A stretch of DNA of 64,000 nt, taken from the NCBI GenBank assembly GCA_963717075.1, contig CAVQVI010000034.1, positions 310,001 to 374,000 on the forward strand, read 5' to 3'. Below the pieces are notes generated by a model that was given only the letters and a program-made list of their open reading frames with translations, did no database searches and was not told the DNA's origin. Both the position numbers and the translations under genes were made by a program. The DNA comes from JBGOTP01 sp963717075. Lineage in GTDB: Bacteria > Acidobacteriota > Vicinamibacteria > Vicinamibacterales > CAVVIG01. Every line of letters begins with the position of its first letter. Position 1 is the stretch's first letter. Shown here piece after piece: positions 44,131 through 54,168 of this stretch.

Positions 44131-47100
44131 AATCCTTGGATCCCGTTATCGACCTCCTGAGCCGCGTCCGATCGCGGTGGCGATGTTTGCTCGCGTTTCA
44201 GGCGACGATCCGTGGCGCGATCGCGGCAGCGGCGGTGCTGGCCGTCGTTCTTGTCGTGGCGAACTGGACCGACGGGGCGCCAATCGCGCACGGGCTGCTC
44301 GGCGTCGTGGCCCTCCTGCTGGTTGCAGTCGCCTTTGTCTGGGGCGCTCGGCCGGCGCGGCAGGTGCCGTCGGATGGGCAAGTGGCCCGCTTCATCGAGG
44401 AGCAGCACCCGTCGCTCGACGATAGGCTTGCGAGTGCGGTCGACCTGCTGGCCTCTGATGCCGGCACCGCCCGGCCTGCTCTTGCCGGGCCGATGTTGGC
44501 CGATGCCGAGCGAGCGGCGATGGGCATCGACCCGCGGTCGGTGATCTCCAACGAGCGGCTCCAGCGTGCGGGGGTCCAGGCACTCGTCGCGATATTTCTG
44601 CTGGCGATTGCGGCGTTCATCGGGCGCGACAGCGCGCGCCGTTCCTTCGATGCGCTGTCGCTCACCTTCTTTCCCTTCCGCATCACGCTCGAGGTCGTGC
44701 CGGGCAACGCCCGGATCGAAGTGGGTACGCCGCTCCTTATTGAGGCGCGTCTCGTCGGCAACCGGGCGCCTGTCATCGCGCAGATCCTTCGCGCGGAGGC
44801 CGCCAGCGAGTCGGCGATCGCAGCCGAAGACGCGGAAGGTGCCGTGGCGTGGCAGACGGCCGAGATGACGAGGGAGCCGTCCGGAGTGTTTCGGTTCCGC
44901 CTGGACGCGGTTGGCGCGCCCTTCAGGTACCGAATCGTGGCGGGAACACTGCAGTCCCCGGCTTACGAGGTCCACGTCGCACGGCCACCCCGAGTGGCGC
45001 GCATCGATCTCGAATATCACTACCCTCTGGCGCTGGGTCTTGCTCCCCACACCGACGAAGACAGCGGCGACATCTACGCACCGGTTGGAACCGAGGTGCG
45101 GCTGCACGTGCAGACAGATCGCGTGTCGACAACGGGACGGATGAGGCTCGAGGACGGCAGCGAAATCGTTCTCGCGCCGTCGCAGATGCCGAAGGATGGC
45201 CCTGCTGTCCTCACCGGGGCGGTGCACGTGAGCAGCGACACCTCGTACCGTATCGCGCTGGCCGATTCCGACGGATTGAAGAATCCTGGCGACACGGAGT
45301 ATTTCATCCGCACGCTGGAGGACCGGCCTCCCGATGTCCACATACGCAAGCCGGCGCGTGATCGCAGCGTCACCATGCTCGAGGAAGTTGGCATTGAGGC
45401 AGACGCCGAGGACGACTTCGGCATCGAGAGGCTCGAGCTCGTCTACGCGGTGGACGGCGCCGCCGAGAAGGTCGTGCCCCTTCCGATTCCTCCGGGGCAG
45501 GCGTCGGTGACATCGACGCACATGTTGTATTTGGAGGATCTGGACGTGCGACCCGGAGATTTTGTGTCCTATTACGTGCGGGCGCGGGACCGCGGGCGCG
45601 GTCGGCGATCGAGTGAAGGGCGCAGCGACATTTTCTTCCTGGAGGTGAAGCCATTCGAGCAGGAGTTCGTGATGGCGCAAAGTCGGGCCTCGAGCGGAGG
45701 CGGCAATCGCGCACTCGACGATCTGGTGTCGGCCCAGAAGGAGGTCATTGTCGCGACCTGGAAGCTCGATCGACGCACCCAGGCCGCCAATGCCAAGTCG
45801 GAGCAGGACATTCGATCGGTCGCGCTCGCCGAGTCGGACCTGAAGAAACGCGTCGAGGAGACATCCAGTGCGTTCCGCGAAACGAACATGCGCGATCCGC
45901 GGCGGCGGCTGCCGTCGCCCGGGCGCGGTCCGCTGGAGCCCCAGCGGGCAGGGCAGCTTCGTCCAGAGGAAGATGCGATGACAGCGGCGGCCAGAGCCAT
46001 GGGCAACGCCGTCACGTCGCTCAACCGGCTTCGCACACGCGAGGCGGTTGCGCCGGAAATGGAAGCGCTCAGTCATCTGCTCGAGGCGCAGGCTGATGTG
46101 AAGCGGCAGCAGATTGCGCGCCAGCAAACGGGCCCTGGCGCTGGCAACCGCTCGGCGCAGGACCTGTCGAGCCTTTTCGACCGTGAACTGCAGCGCGAAC
46201 AGCAGACCAACTACGAGACCCCGGCAAGTGCGGCGCCGAAGGAAGCCACCAACCTGGCGGACAAGGTGAAGGAGCTCGCTCGGCGGCAGGACGAGCTCAA
46301 TCAACGGCAGCAGCGGGCTGACCGCATGAGCGCGGAAGAACGGCGCCGCGAGCTCGAGAAGCTGTCGCGCGATCAGACGGAACTCGCGTCAGCGTGCCGA
46401 GGAGCTGGCCCGGCAAATGGAGCAGCAGCGGCAACAGAATGCACAGGGTTCGCGGGGTTCGCAGAGTTCACAAGGCTCACAGGGTTCTCGGAGTGGACAG
46501 CAACAAGGTGCACGGTCTGAACAGGGCGGGCAAAGCGGGCTGGGTGAACAAGCGCGGCACTTGCGGACGGCGTCCGAGGAGATGCGCAGCGCGGCAAGCG
46601 ACTTGGGCCAGCAGAACTCGCGTCAGGCCAGCGAGCGTGGCGCGCGCGCCGCGGAGCGATTGCGGGATGTTGAGCGCGAGCTTCGCACGGGCGGTCCGGA
46701 CGAACGCCGTCGCGCCCTCGGCGAGATGCAGCTCGAAGCTCGCCAGCTTGCCGATGCTGAACGACAGATGGCGGCTGAGGTCAACAGGCTGAAGGGTTTG
46801 CACGGTTCGCGAGGCTCACAGGGTTCGGCCGCCAGAGATGCGTTGAGGCGTCTTGCTGGTGAGCAGGAACGTCTGGCTGATCGCGCCCGTCGCCTACAAG
46901 ATGGCCTCGACCAGCAAGCGGCGGCCATGGCTGGCCGGCCCGGGACTCGGGACAATGCCGATCTTCAGCGCGCCGTCGGCGTGGCGGCGGGCGATGCGAA
47001 CCGACAGCGGCCGGCGGATCGTCTGCGACAGAACGCCGAACAGTTGCGTGCGGCTGCCGGACAGGCCGACGATCGCCAGGCGACGAATCAGGCGGCGCAG

Positions 47101-47733
47101 GCCGCGTCGGCGCAGGCCGCGGTCGCGCGCGATCTGGACAGCCTCGCAGACAAGCTCGCCAACGTGCAAGCCCCTCGCGACGATGCCTCGCGGCGAATGG
47201 CGGAGCAGCGCGATCGGGCGGAGGAGTTGCGCGAAGAGCTCAACAGGCTGACGAGCGAGATCGAAAAACTCGGGCAGGCGAACGGCCGAACCTCAGGGAC
47301 CCCGAGTCAGCCGCAGGGCGATAACGGACCGCCGGGCCGCGGTCAGGCCGGCGCAGGCGGCCGCGGCGGAGATCTTGCTCGTTTGCAGCAGGAGTACGTG
47401 CAGCGGCTGCAGGAGACGCGCCAGTTGCTCGACGAGCTGCGCCGCGAGGACCCGAGCTTCGCGCAGGGCGGACCTGGTCTCACCTTCGAAGGGCAGGGAA
47501 TGACGCTCTCGGCGCCAGGAACCGAGGCGTTCAAGCAGGATTTCGGGAAGTGGGAGCGGCTGCGTCAGCAGGCGACGATCCTACTCAGCCAGGCGGAATC
47601 GGCGCTCTCGAAACGCCTGCAGTCGAACGCCGCCCAGGATCGCCTTGCGGCCGGGGCCGGCGATCGCACACCAGTCCAGTACCAGAAACAGGTGGACGAC
47701 TATTTCAGGGCGCTTGCTACTCAGAAGAAATGA
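44127..47733 (+). CDS. DUF4175-like large coiled-coil membrane protein, one frame break
   Basis: About 1200 residues when joined. Two or three membrane helices near the N-terminus (AIAAAAVLAVVLVVANWTDG) precede a beta-rich periplasmic region with HYPLALGLAPHTDEDSGDIY and a long Gln/Arg/Glu-rich coiled coil (ELARRQDELNQRQQRADRMS). At about 46390 one extra base shifts the frame; it continues QRAEELARQMEQQRQQN and through a Gly-Ser-Gln repeat, ending in YFRALATQKK. Proteins of this kind follow BatA-like genes in the MoxR cluster. The function is unknown; a scaffold spanning the periplasm is plausible. Confidence 0.75.
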
Positions 47734-47751
47734 GATTCGTCAGCTTCGAGG

Positions 47752-47831
47752 AGCTGTCGGCTCTCAGTGCTCAGCCATCAGCCGGTCGTTTCTCGGAGCT
47801 GACAGCTGACAGCTGGGCGCTGAGAGCTGCC
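47752..47831. repeat. Intergenic inverted repeat with AGCTGACAGC words
   Basis: GGCTCTCAGTGCTCAGC (47759-47775) pairs imperfectly with GCTGGGCGCTGAGAGCTGCC (47812-47831). Between them GAGCTGACAGCTGACAGCTG repeats a short word. It fills most of the 103 bp between the DUF4175-like stop and the GTG of the next gene and could fold in RNA. Confidence 0.6.
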
Positions 47832-47836
47832 GTGTA

Positions 47837-50065
47837 GTGCACTTCGCCGCCCCGATTCCGATATGGCTCATCACGATCCTTGTGATTGCCATGGGCGGGA
47901 TCGCCTCATTCTCCTATCGTCGTCCGCCTGTGCCGCTTTCCAGCGTACAGCGCGGCGTACTCATCACCTTGCGGGGCGTCTCGCTCGGGGCGGTCCTCCT
48001 GCTTCTTCTTCGGCCCATCGTGCTCACGCCGCCGCGTGAACCAGACGTCGTCGTTCCCGTTCTCGTGGACGCCTCACGCAGCATGCGAGTTGTTGGTGCT
48101 GACGGACTCTCGAGAATGGCGAACGCCGTTCGCCTGATCGAGACCGATCTCTTGCCGAAGCTGTCGCAACGTTTCACGCCTGAATTGTACGAAGTGAACG
48201 GTACGCTGACGGCCATCCCACCGACCGCGCTGGGCGAGATAGCGCCGGACGGGCGCCGGTCCGACCTCGCCGCCGCGCTGGAGGCCGTCCGGGAGCGGTA
48301 TCGAGGACGAAGAATCTCAGGCATTGTGCTCGTGTCCGATGGTGGTGATACAACGCAGCAGGCTTCACGTGGTGAAGCCGCGGGTGGTCCCCCGATCTTT
48401 GCTGTTGGTGTTGGCGAGAGAGACGGTCTCCGCGATCGGGAGGTGCTCGACGTGGTGGCGGGGGATCCACAGCTCGATCAGGCGTCCGTCGACGTGCACG
48501 TCGCGGCAGTGAGCCATGGCTATGGCCGTCAGCCTTTCGACGTGCAGGTACGCGCGAATGGTCAGCTCGTGGAAAGCCGCCGTGTCACACCCCAGGCCGA
48601 AGGCGCGCCGATGGACGAAGTGTTCACGGTGTCGCCGGATCCGCTTGTCGCGACGGTGGTCACCGTCGACGTCGCGGTCGGAGAAGGGGAACCGATCTCC
48701 GAGAACAACAGCCGCAGCATACTTGTGGGCCCCGCAGGGCGCCGACGCAGGATGCTGGTCGTGCAAGGCGCGCCTGGTTTCGAGCACAGTTTCATGATTC
48801 GTGCGCTGTCGCAGGATCCTGTGCTGGAGATCGATTCGGTCACCCGCAAGGGCAAGAATGAGAACGGGCGAGACACGTTTCTTGTTCAGGCGACCGGAGG
48901 TCGAGAAGCGTTGCTGACCGAGGGCTTCCCTCCTCGGAAGGAAGACCTGTTTGCGTACGACGCTATCGTCATCGCCAATATCGAAGGGGATTTCTTCACG
49001 CGGTCGCAGCTCGCCGTGATCGCAGAGTTCGTGAGCGAGCGGGGAGGCGGGCTGCTCGTGCTGGGCGGCCGCTCGTTCGCCCAGCAAGGACTCATGGGCA
49101 CGCCCCTCGAGAAGGTGCTGCCGGTGGAACTGAACGATCGGCGGGGTGGCCTTGCGCGCACCGCGTTTGGTGTGGACCTGTCGGCTCCGCAGAACACGAT
49201 CGTGGTGACTCCAGGCGGCGAGCGGCATCCCGTGATGCGCATCGCCTCCTCGCTGGAGGAGACGCGCAAGCGGTGGGCGGCGTTGCCGGCGCTTGTGGCG
49301 ACCGCCCCGCTCGGTGGTCCGCGTCCCGGCGCGTCGATCCTGGCCGTGACGGCCGCACCAGGTGGTGTCTATCCGGTGGTAGCCGTGCAGCGATTTGGTC
49401 GGGGACGATCGATGGTGTTCGGTGGTGAAGGGGCGTGGCGATGGCGCATGCGGCTCCCGTCGACTGATCGCAGCTTCGAGTTCTTCTGGCGGCAGGCGGC
49501 TCGGTGGCTTGCCGGCCCGGCGCCGGATCAGGTGAGTGTGAGCGTGCCGGCGTCAGCAGAACGTGGCGATACGATTGCGATCGCGGTCGACGTCCGCGAT
49601 GCAGCGTTTGGTCCGATATCAGATGCGACCGTTGAGGCCACGATCACGATGCCGGGTGGTGCGACGCAGCCGATGACCGTGAGGCGCGAAGGGACGCCCG
49701 CCGGATCATTCGTGGCGACGATTGGGGTGGAGCAGCCAGGCCTCTACCGCGTGCACGCCGAAGCGCGTCGCGGCGCAACAGCAGTCGGCGCTGCCGATCG
49801 GTGGTTCTACGTAGGAGGCATCGATCGGGAGTTCGTCGATCCTCGCTTGAACGAAGGTGTGCTCAGAAGACTGGCCAGGACCTCCGGCGGCCGCTATGTC
49901 GCCGCCGCCGAGGCATCGAGCGTTGCACAATGGCTCGACGCGGCTGTGCCCCAGACTGGCGAGCCGGTGGCCCGCGACCTGTGGCACCACCCGTCGGCCT
50001 ACGTCTTCTTGATCGCACTGCTGTCGGCTGAATGGGTGCTTCGCCGTCGTTGGGGTTTGCGGTGA
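47837..50065 (+). CDS. Membrane vWA/GATase-like protein of the MoxR cluster
   Basis: A 742-residue protein with N-terminal helices (IPIWLITILVIAMGGIASFS; RGVSLGAVLLLLLRPIVL). A vWA-like domain follows (VVVPVLVDASRSMRVVG, GIVLVSDGGDTTQQ). Then a GATase-1-like region includes FAYDAIVIANIEGDFFTRSQ and SERGGGLLVLGGRSFAQQG, and a C-terminal helix precedes LRRRWGLR. The DxSxS of the vWA site is present (DASRS). GTG 47837 is the start. Its stop overlaps the next gene by 4 bp. It is the third large partner in this set. Confidence 0.83.
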   Translation: MHFAAPIPIWLITILVIAMGGIASFSYRRPPVPLSSVQRGVLITLRGVSLGAVLLLLLRPIVLTPPREPDVVVPVLVDASRSMRVVGADGLSRMANAVRLIETDLLPKLSQRFTPELYEVNGTLTAIPPTALGEIAPDGRRSDLAAALEAVRERYRGRRISGIVLVSDGGDTTQQASRGEAAGGPPIFAVGVGERDGLRDREVLDVVAGDPQLDQASVDVHVAAVSHGYGRQPFDVQVRANGQLVESRRVTPQAEGAPMDEVFTVSPDPLVATVVTVDVAVGEGEPISENNSRSILVGPAGRRRRMLVVQGAPGFEHSFMIRALSQDPVLEIDSVTRKGKNENGRDTFLVQATGGREALLTEGFPPRKEDLFAYDAIVIANIEGDFFTRSQLAVIAEFVSERGGGLLVLGGRSFAQQGLMGTPLEKVLPVELNDRRGGLARTAFGVDLSAPQNTIVVTPGGERHPVMRIASSLEETRKRWAALPALVATAPLGGPRPGASILAVTAAPGGVYPVVAVQRFGRGRSMVFGGEGAWRWRMRLPSTDRSFEFFWRQAARWLAGPAPDQVSVSVPASAERGDTIAIAVDVRDAAFGPISDATVEATITMPGGATQPMTVRREGTPAGSFVATIGVEQPGLYRVHAEARRGATAVGAADRWFYVGGIDREFVDPRLNEGVLRRLARTSGGRYVAAAEASSVAQWLDAAVPQTGEPVARDLWHHPSAYVFLIALLSAEWVLRRRWGLR

Positions 50066-51114
50066 GGTCGAATCAGGCTGACGAAGCCACGACAACAGGA
50101 AGGACACGCTCCCGCGGGTGTCTCGGATGGTGGCGTATTGTGTTGGTGTGCGCGGGATTTGTCGGTGCCTTCGATGCCAGGGTGCTTGCGGCCGATCGGT
50201 ACGCGCTCATCATCACTGGGGCAGCCGGCAGGCCCGAGTACGCGATCAGGTATCAGAGTTGGCGCAACTCGCTTGCCATGCTATTGCGCGTCTCGTTCGG
50301 CTATCCGGACGATCACGTCGTTGTTCTGGCTGAGGAAGAGAACCGCCAGACAAGGAAGCCGACCCGCGAGAACGTTCGCAAGGCGCTCGCCGATCTCCAG
50401 CGACGTGCAGTCGCCGGCGATGTCGTGTTGGTGCTCCTAATGGGACACGGCACGTCCGGGACCGGCGCGAATGCGAGCAATGACGATGACGCGAAGTTCA
50501 ATCTCGTCGGTCCTGACTTGAGCGCAGACGAATGGGCTGCGGCCATCAAGCCGATCGCGGGACGGCTCGTCTTCGTCAACAGCGCGAGCGGGAGCTTTCC
50601 ATTTCTCCAGAAACTCTCAGGCCCTGGGCGTATCGTGATCAGTGCGACCGGGTCGACCATGCAGGAGTACGAAACCATCTTTCCCGAGTTCTTCGTGCAC
50701 GCATTCGGCGACACGGCCGCCGACGGCGACAAGAACGGGCGCGTATCGATCTGGGAAGCGTTCGCGTACGCGAGCGCCGCCGTCAAACAGTGGTTCGATG
50801 TGCGAGGGCAGCTCCCGACCGAGCGTGCCCTGCTTGACGACACCGCAGATGGTCTTGGACGCGAAGCCGATGAGCCCACAGGCGCCGACGGAGCTATCGC
50901 ACGAGTGACATACCTGCAGCCGGATACACCGATTGCGGCACCTGCGGATAGCGAGTCGGGCATGCTCCTGCGGCGCCGCGCCGACATCCAGGCGCAGATA
51001 GACTTGCTGAGGGCTCGCAAACCGAATCTTCCGGACTCCGAGTATCAGACCGAACTCGAACGGCTGCTGGTCGAACTCGCTCGTCTCGACCGTGACATCC
51101 GCGCGAAACAGTGA
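50062..51114 (+). CDS. Caspase/legumain-like secreted protein lacking the catalytic Cys
   Basis: A 350-residue protein starting with GTG 50062 in the 4-bp overlap with the preceding stop. A signal-like segment (WWRIVLVCAGFVGAFDARVLA, partly quoted) is followed by YALIITGAAGRPEYAIRYQS and VVLVLLMGHGTSGTGAN with His129 at the expected catalytic place. Where C13/C14 peptidases have N-x-C, this protein has FVNSASGSFPF (residues 171-181), Ala/Ser instead of Cys. A C-terminal helix is rich in charged residues. It is likely a pseudo-peptidase that acts in the MoxR/BatA cluster. Confidence 0.8.
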   Translation: MRSNQADEATTTGRTRSRGCLGWWRIVLVCAGFVGAFDARVLAADRYALIITGAAGRPEYAIRYQSWRNSLAMLLRVSFGYPDDHVVVLAEEENRQTRKPTRENVRKALADLQRRAVAGDVVLVLLMGHGTSGTGANASNDDDAKFNLVGPDLSADEWAAAIKPIAGRLVFVNSASGSFPFLQKLSGPGRIVISATGSTMQEYETIFPEFFVHAFGDTAADGDKNGRVSIWEAFAYASAAVKQWFDVRGQLPTERALLDDTADGLGREADEPTGADGAIARVTYLQPDTPIAAPADSESGMLLRRRADIQAQIDLLRARKPNLPDSEYQTELERLLVELARLDRDIRAKQ

Positions 51115-51120
51115 GAAACA

Positions 51121-51246
51121 ACCGTAGGCCCGAGCTTCAGCTCGGGCGTTGCAGCAAGTCCGAGTAAGCCGTAGGCCCGAGCTTCAGCTCGGGCGTTGCA
51201 GCGAGTCCGAGTAAGCCGTAGGCCCGAGCTTCAGCTCGGGCGTTGC
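51121..51246. repeat. REP cluster 6: three units with 47-bp period
   Basis: GTAG-oriented palindromes of the GAGCT type begin at 51124, 51171 and 51218, an exact 47-bp period. They fill the space between the convergent caspase-like and rhomboid genes, where they could form a bidirectional transcription-end hairpin. Confidence 0.9.
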
Positions 51247-51257
51247 AGCGAGAAGGC

Positions 51258-51917
51258 CTACGCCCTCCAGAAGTCCGGTTGACGTCCCTTTCTGAGGAAC
51301 ACGACTCCCAGCATCCCGACGACGAAGCCGGCAACATGCGCCATGAAGGCGACACCTCCGCTTGCCGTGCTGGCTGTCACAGCAACCGCCCCGGCGCTGA
51401 ATAGCTGCATGACGAACCAGACGCCGAGCAGGAGAACGGCTGGCAACTCGATGACTTCGACAAAGAAGAAGATGGGCACAAGCGTCAGCACACGCGAGTG
51501 CGGATAGAGAACGATATATGCGCCCATGACGCCGGCGATGGCGCCGCTCGCACCAATGGTCGGGAGCGTCGAGGATGGGTCCATCAACATCTGGCCGAGA
51601 GCCGCTGCAATCCCGCAGAGCAGATAGAACACGAGGAAGCGGCCGTGGCCTAGCCTGTCCTCGACGTTGTCGCCGAAGATCCAGAGCCACCACATGTTGC
51701 CTATCACGTGCATCCAGCTTCCGTGGAGGAACATTGACGTGATGAGCGTCGGGGGGCTGAACTCGGCCGGGACGACTCCGTACAGTTGAAGGAAGACTGG
51801 CAGGGAGTCGCGCGGAATGGCCAGCTCGAAAACCCAGGCCAACGCGTTCAGGGCGATGATCGTGACCGTGATGAAGGGTACGGTTCGGGACGGGATGACG
51901 TCCCGTAGAGGGAACAT
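51258..51917 (-). CDS. Rhomboid-family intramembrane serine protease
   Basis: A 219-residue protein with six or seven membrane helices. The catalytic Ser is in IGASGAIAGVMGAYI and the His in FMAHVAGFVVGMLGV. The L1-loop-like part WMHVIGNMWWLWIFGDNVED contains the conserved HxxxN (HVIGN). The rhomboid cleaves transmembrane segments of substrates in the bilayer. It ends immediately next to the REP cluster. Confidence 0.93.
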   Translation of the reverse strand: MFPLRDVIPSRTVPFITVTIIALNALAWVFELAIPRDSLPVFLQLYGVVPAEFSPPTLITSMFLHGSWMHVIGNMWWLWIFGDNVEDRLGHGRFLVFYLLCGIAAALGQMLMDPSSTLPTIGASGAIAGVMGAYIVLYPHSRVLTLVPIFFFVEVIELPAVLLLGVWFVMQLFSAGAVAVTASTASGGVAFMAHVAGFVVGMLGVVFLRKGRQPDFWRA

Positions 51918-51929
51918 GCCTACATTCTA

Positions 51930-52014
51930 TGCAAGGAATTGCGGGAGTGCGGGAGTGCAGGAATACGGGATGGCAGGACTGTGGAGCAGGTCAGCCAGTC
52001 TGCAGTCCTGCTCC
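51930..52014. repeat. Short tandem words and a hairpin after leuA
   Basis: GCGGGAGTGCGGGAGTGCAGG-type words (two near-identical 9-mers, then altered copies) lie at 51938-51972. Next, GCAGGACTG (51973-51981) and CAGTCCTGC (52003-52011) are inverted, with GGAGCAGG and its complement nested between. The hairpin is 1 bp from the leuA stop (52015) on the leftward strand and may end its transcript. Confidence 0.55.
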
Positions 52015-53198
52015 CTACACCGTCGTCGTCTGCCCGGCACGAACGCGTTCGACCATGCGCCGCAGATCGTTGTCGGCGATCGCCTTGCGATGCTCGCCCA
52101 TCGTAATGACGGCGTTGTAGACTTCGGCGAGCTCCTCGGGTGACAGCGTGAGACCGATAGTCTCGCAGCGCCGCTGCACCGCGTGCCGCCCGGAGTGCCG
52201 GCCGAGGACGAGCTGATCGGGGATCTGCCCGACGTCTTTCGGCCGCATGATTTCGTAGGTGCGCGAATCCTTCAGCATGCCGTCCTGGTGGATGCCGGCT
52301 TCGTGCGCGAACGCGTTGCGTCCGACGATGGCCTTGTTCGACTGGACCGGCTCGTCCGTCAGCTTCGAGAGCAGCTGGCTGGCCGCGAACAGCCGCTTCG
52401 GATTTGATGCCCGTGTCGTACGGCAGCCGATCCTGGCGAACGCGAAGCGCCATCACGAGCTCTTCGAGCGACGCGTTGCCAGCGCGCTCGCCGATGCCGT
52501 TGATGGTGCACTCGACCTGCCGTACGCCGCCCTGAATGGCCGCCAGGCTGTTGGCGACCGCCAGGCCGAGGTCGTCGTGGCAGTGCGTGCTGAAGATCGC
52601 CTTGTCGGAGTTCGGCACCCGCGTGCGGATTTCGTCGAAGAACTCGCGCGTGTCGTCCGGCGTGCCGTAGCCCACGGTGTCCGGCAGGTTGATGGTCGTC
52701 GCGCCGTGGTGAATTGCGGCTTCGACGACGCGGCAGAGGAAGTCGCGATCGCTGCGCGTCGCATCTTCGGCCGAAAACTCGACGTCGTCGGTGATAGTTT
52801 CGCGCGCGGCGGACGCCATCGACGATGGCTTCGAGGCAGGCGTCGCGCGTGATGCGCAGCTTCTTCTCGAGGTGCAGATCCGAGGTCGCCAGGAACGTGT
52901 GGATGCGGCGGCGCTCGGCTGGCCTGAGGGCGTCGGCGGCTTCGTCGATGTCGGCCGGGCGGCAGCGGGCGAGCGCTGCGATGACGGGTCGCTCGGACTT
53001 CCTGCGCCACCTGGCGCGTGGCCTCGGAATCGGCCGGCGAGGCGATGGGGAACCCCGCTTCGATGATGTCCACGCCGAGCGTCGTCGAGCGCGCGGGCCA
53101 TCAGCAGCTTGGCCGGCACATCCATGCGAAAAGCCGGGAGCCTGCTCACCGTCGCGCAGCGTGGTGTCGAAAATGACGATGCGGGTGATGTCGCCCAT
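52015..53198 (-). CDS. leuA: 2-isopropylmalate synthase, about five frame breaks, short form
   Basis: Condenses 2-ketoisovalerate with acetyl-CoA, the first step of leucine synthesis. The active-site start RIVIFDTTLRDGEQAPGFS is followed by MDVPAKLLMARAL, IIEAGFPIASPADSEATRQV, SERPVIAALARCRPADIDEA, INLPDTVGYGTPDDTREFF and STHCHDDLGLAVANSLAAIQ, each correct but in changing frames. At least five one-base insertions are implied (near 53125, 53087, 53010, 52805 and 52400). Joined length is about 390 residues; it ends ADNDLRRMVERVRAGQTTTV, so the C-terminal regulatory domain is not seen. LysR and leuD/leuC are next door. Confidence 0.88.
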
Positions 53199-53272
53199 GC
53201 CGTCAGTTGTAGCGGCCGGGCGCAGTAGAAGTCAAAGTGATAATCTTTACACTATAATAACCAATAATTATG
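53199..53272. promoter_or_regulatory. AT-rich divergent promoter/operator between leuA and a LysR gene
   Basis: The 71-bp gap is strikingly AT-rich at 53236-53271. TATAAT lies at 53253-53258 in the rightward direction. ATAAT (53254-53258) and ATTAT (53267-53271) form an inverted repeat with the T-N11-A look of LysR sites and overlap the LysR start codon. Such a site would let the regulator control leuA and itself. Confidence 0.5.
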
Positions 53273-54156
53273 GACCTCGCAGCTCTCCGGGTCTTTCTCG
53301 CCGTGGCCGAGGAACGGAGTTTTTCTCGCGCGGCCGCCAAGGTGCATCGCACGCAGCCGGCCGTGAGCCAGGCGGTCCGACGTCTCGAGACCGACCTCGG
53401 GGAGGAGCTGTTCGATCGATCGTCGAAGAGCGGCACACTGACCGATGCCGGCCGCGTGCTGCAGAACTACGGTCAGCGGCTCGTGCGCCTCGCGGAAGAG
53501 GCCGAATCGGCGATTCGTGAACTGCGCGACCTGCGGCGTGGCCGCGTGCTCATTGGCGCGAATGAAGCAGCCGTGCACACGCTCCTGCCGTTGATCGCCC
53601 GGTTTCGGCAGCGCGTGCCGGACATCGCCGTGGACGTGCGCCGTGTGCCCGCGCGCCAGATTGCGATCGAAGTGCAACAGGGCAGTCTGGATTTCGGCGC
53701 GCTGACCTTCCGTCCACAGGAAACCGGGCTCTGGAAATCGTGGTCGGCAGCGATGAGCTGGTGCTGCTCGTGCCGCCGACGCACCCGTTCGCAAAGCGGC
53801 GGCAGGTGAAGATGGAGGAAGTGGCGGGCGAAGCCGTCGTGGCGCACAACGATCCCTCGCCGGCGCGCGAGCGCGTGCTGCGCCTGTTCGAGGAGCATCA
53901 CATTTCGCTCAACATGGTGATCGCGCTGCCGAGCCTCGACGGGATCAAGCGCGCGGTGGAACTGAAGCTCGGCGTGGCGTTGCTGCCGCGCCGCTGCGCG
54001 ATCACAGAAATCGCCAGCGGGCGGCTGGTCGCCATTCCTGTGGCCGGCATCTCCCGGCGGCGGCAGGTGACGCTGGTGTGCCGCAAAGCACACCGCTCGC
54101 ATGCAGCGAACGCATTTCTCGAAGTGGCGCAGGAGAAGGCGGACTCGTCCTCGTAG
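53270..54156 (+). CDS. LysR-family regulator, one frame break
   Basis: A 295-residue regulator when joined. The winged helix is VFLAVAEERSFSRAAAKVHR, then TQPAVSQAVRRLETDLGEEL. The effector domain includes LIGANEAAVHTLLPLIARFR, and after a one-base loss near 53735, VVGSDELVLLVPPTHPFAKR and LPSLDGIKRAVELKLGVALL. It is divergent from leuA and convergent with leuD (12-bp gap). A leucine-pathway regulator, LeuO-like or responding to isopropylmalate, is the likely role; the effector is inferred only from the position. Confidence 0.87.
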
Positions 54157-54168
54157 GCCCCGGCGTCG

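Noticed and set aside
44103..46304. 733-codon open frame antisense to the DUF4175-like gene
   Set aside because: Same type of shadow; no domain motif, and the forward frame has clear membrane and coiled-coil features.
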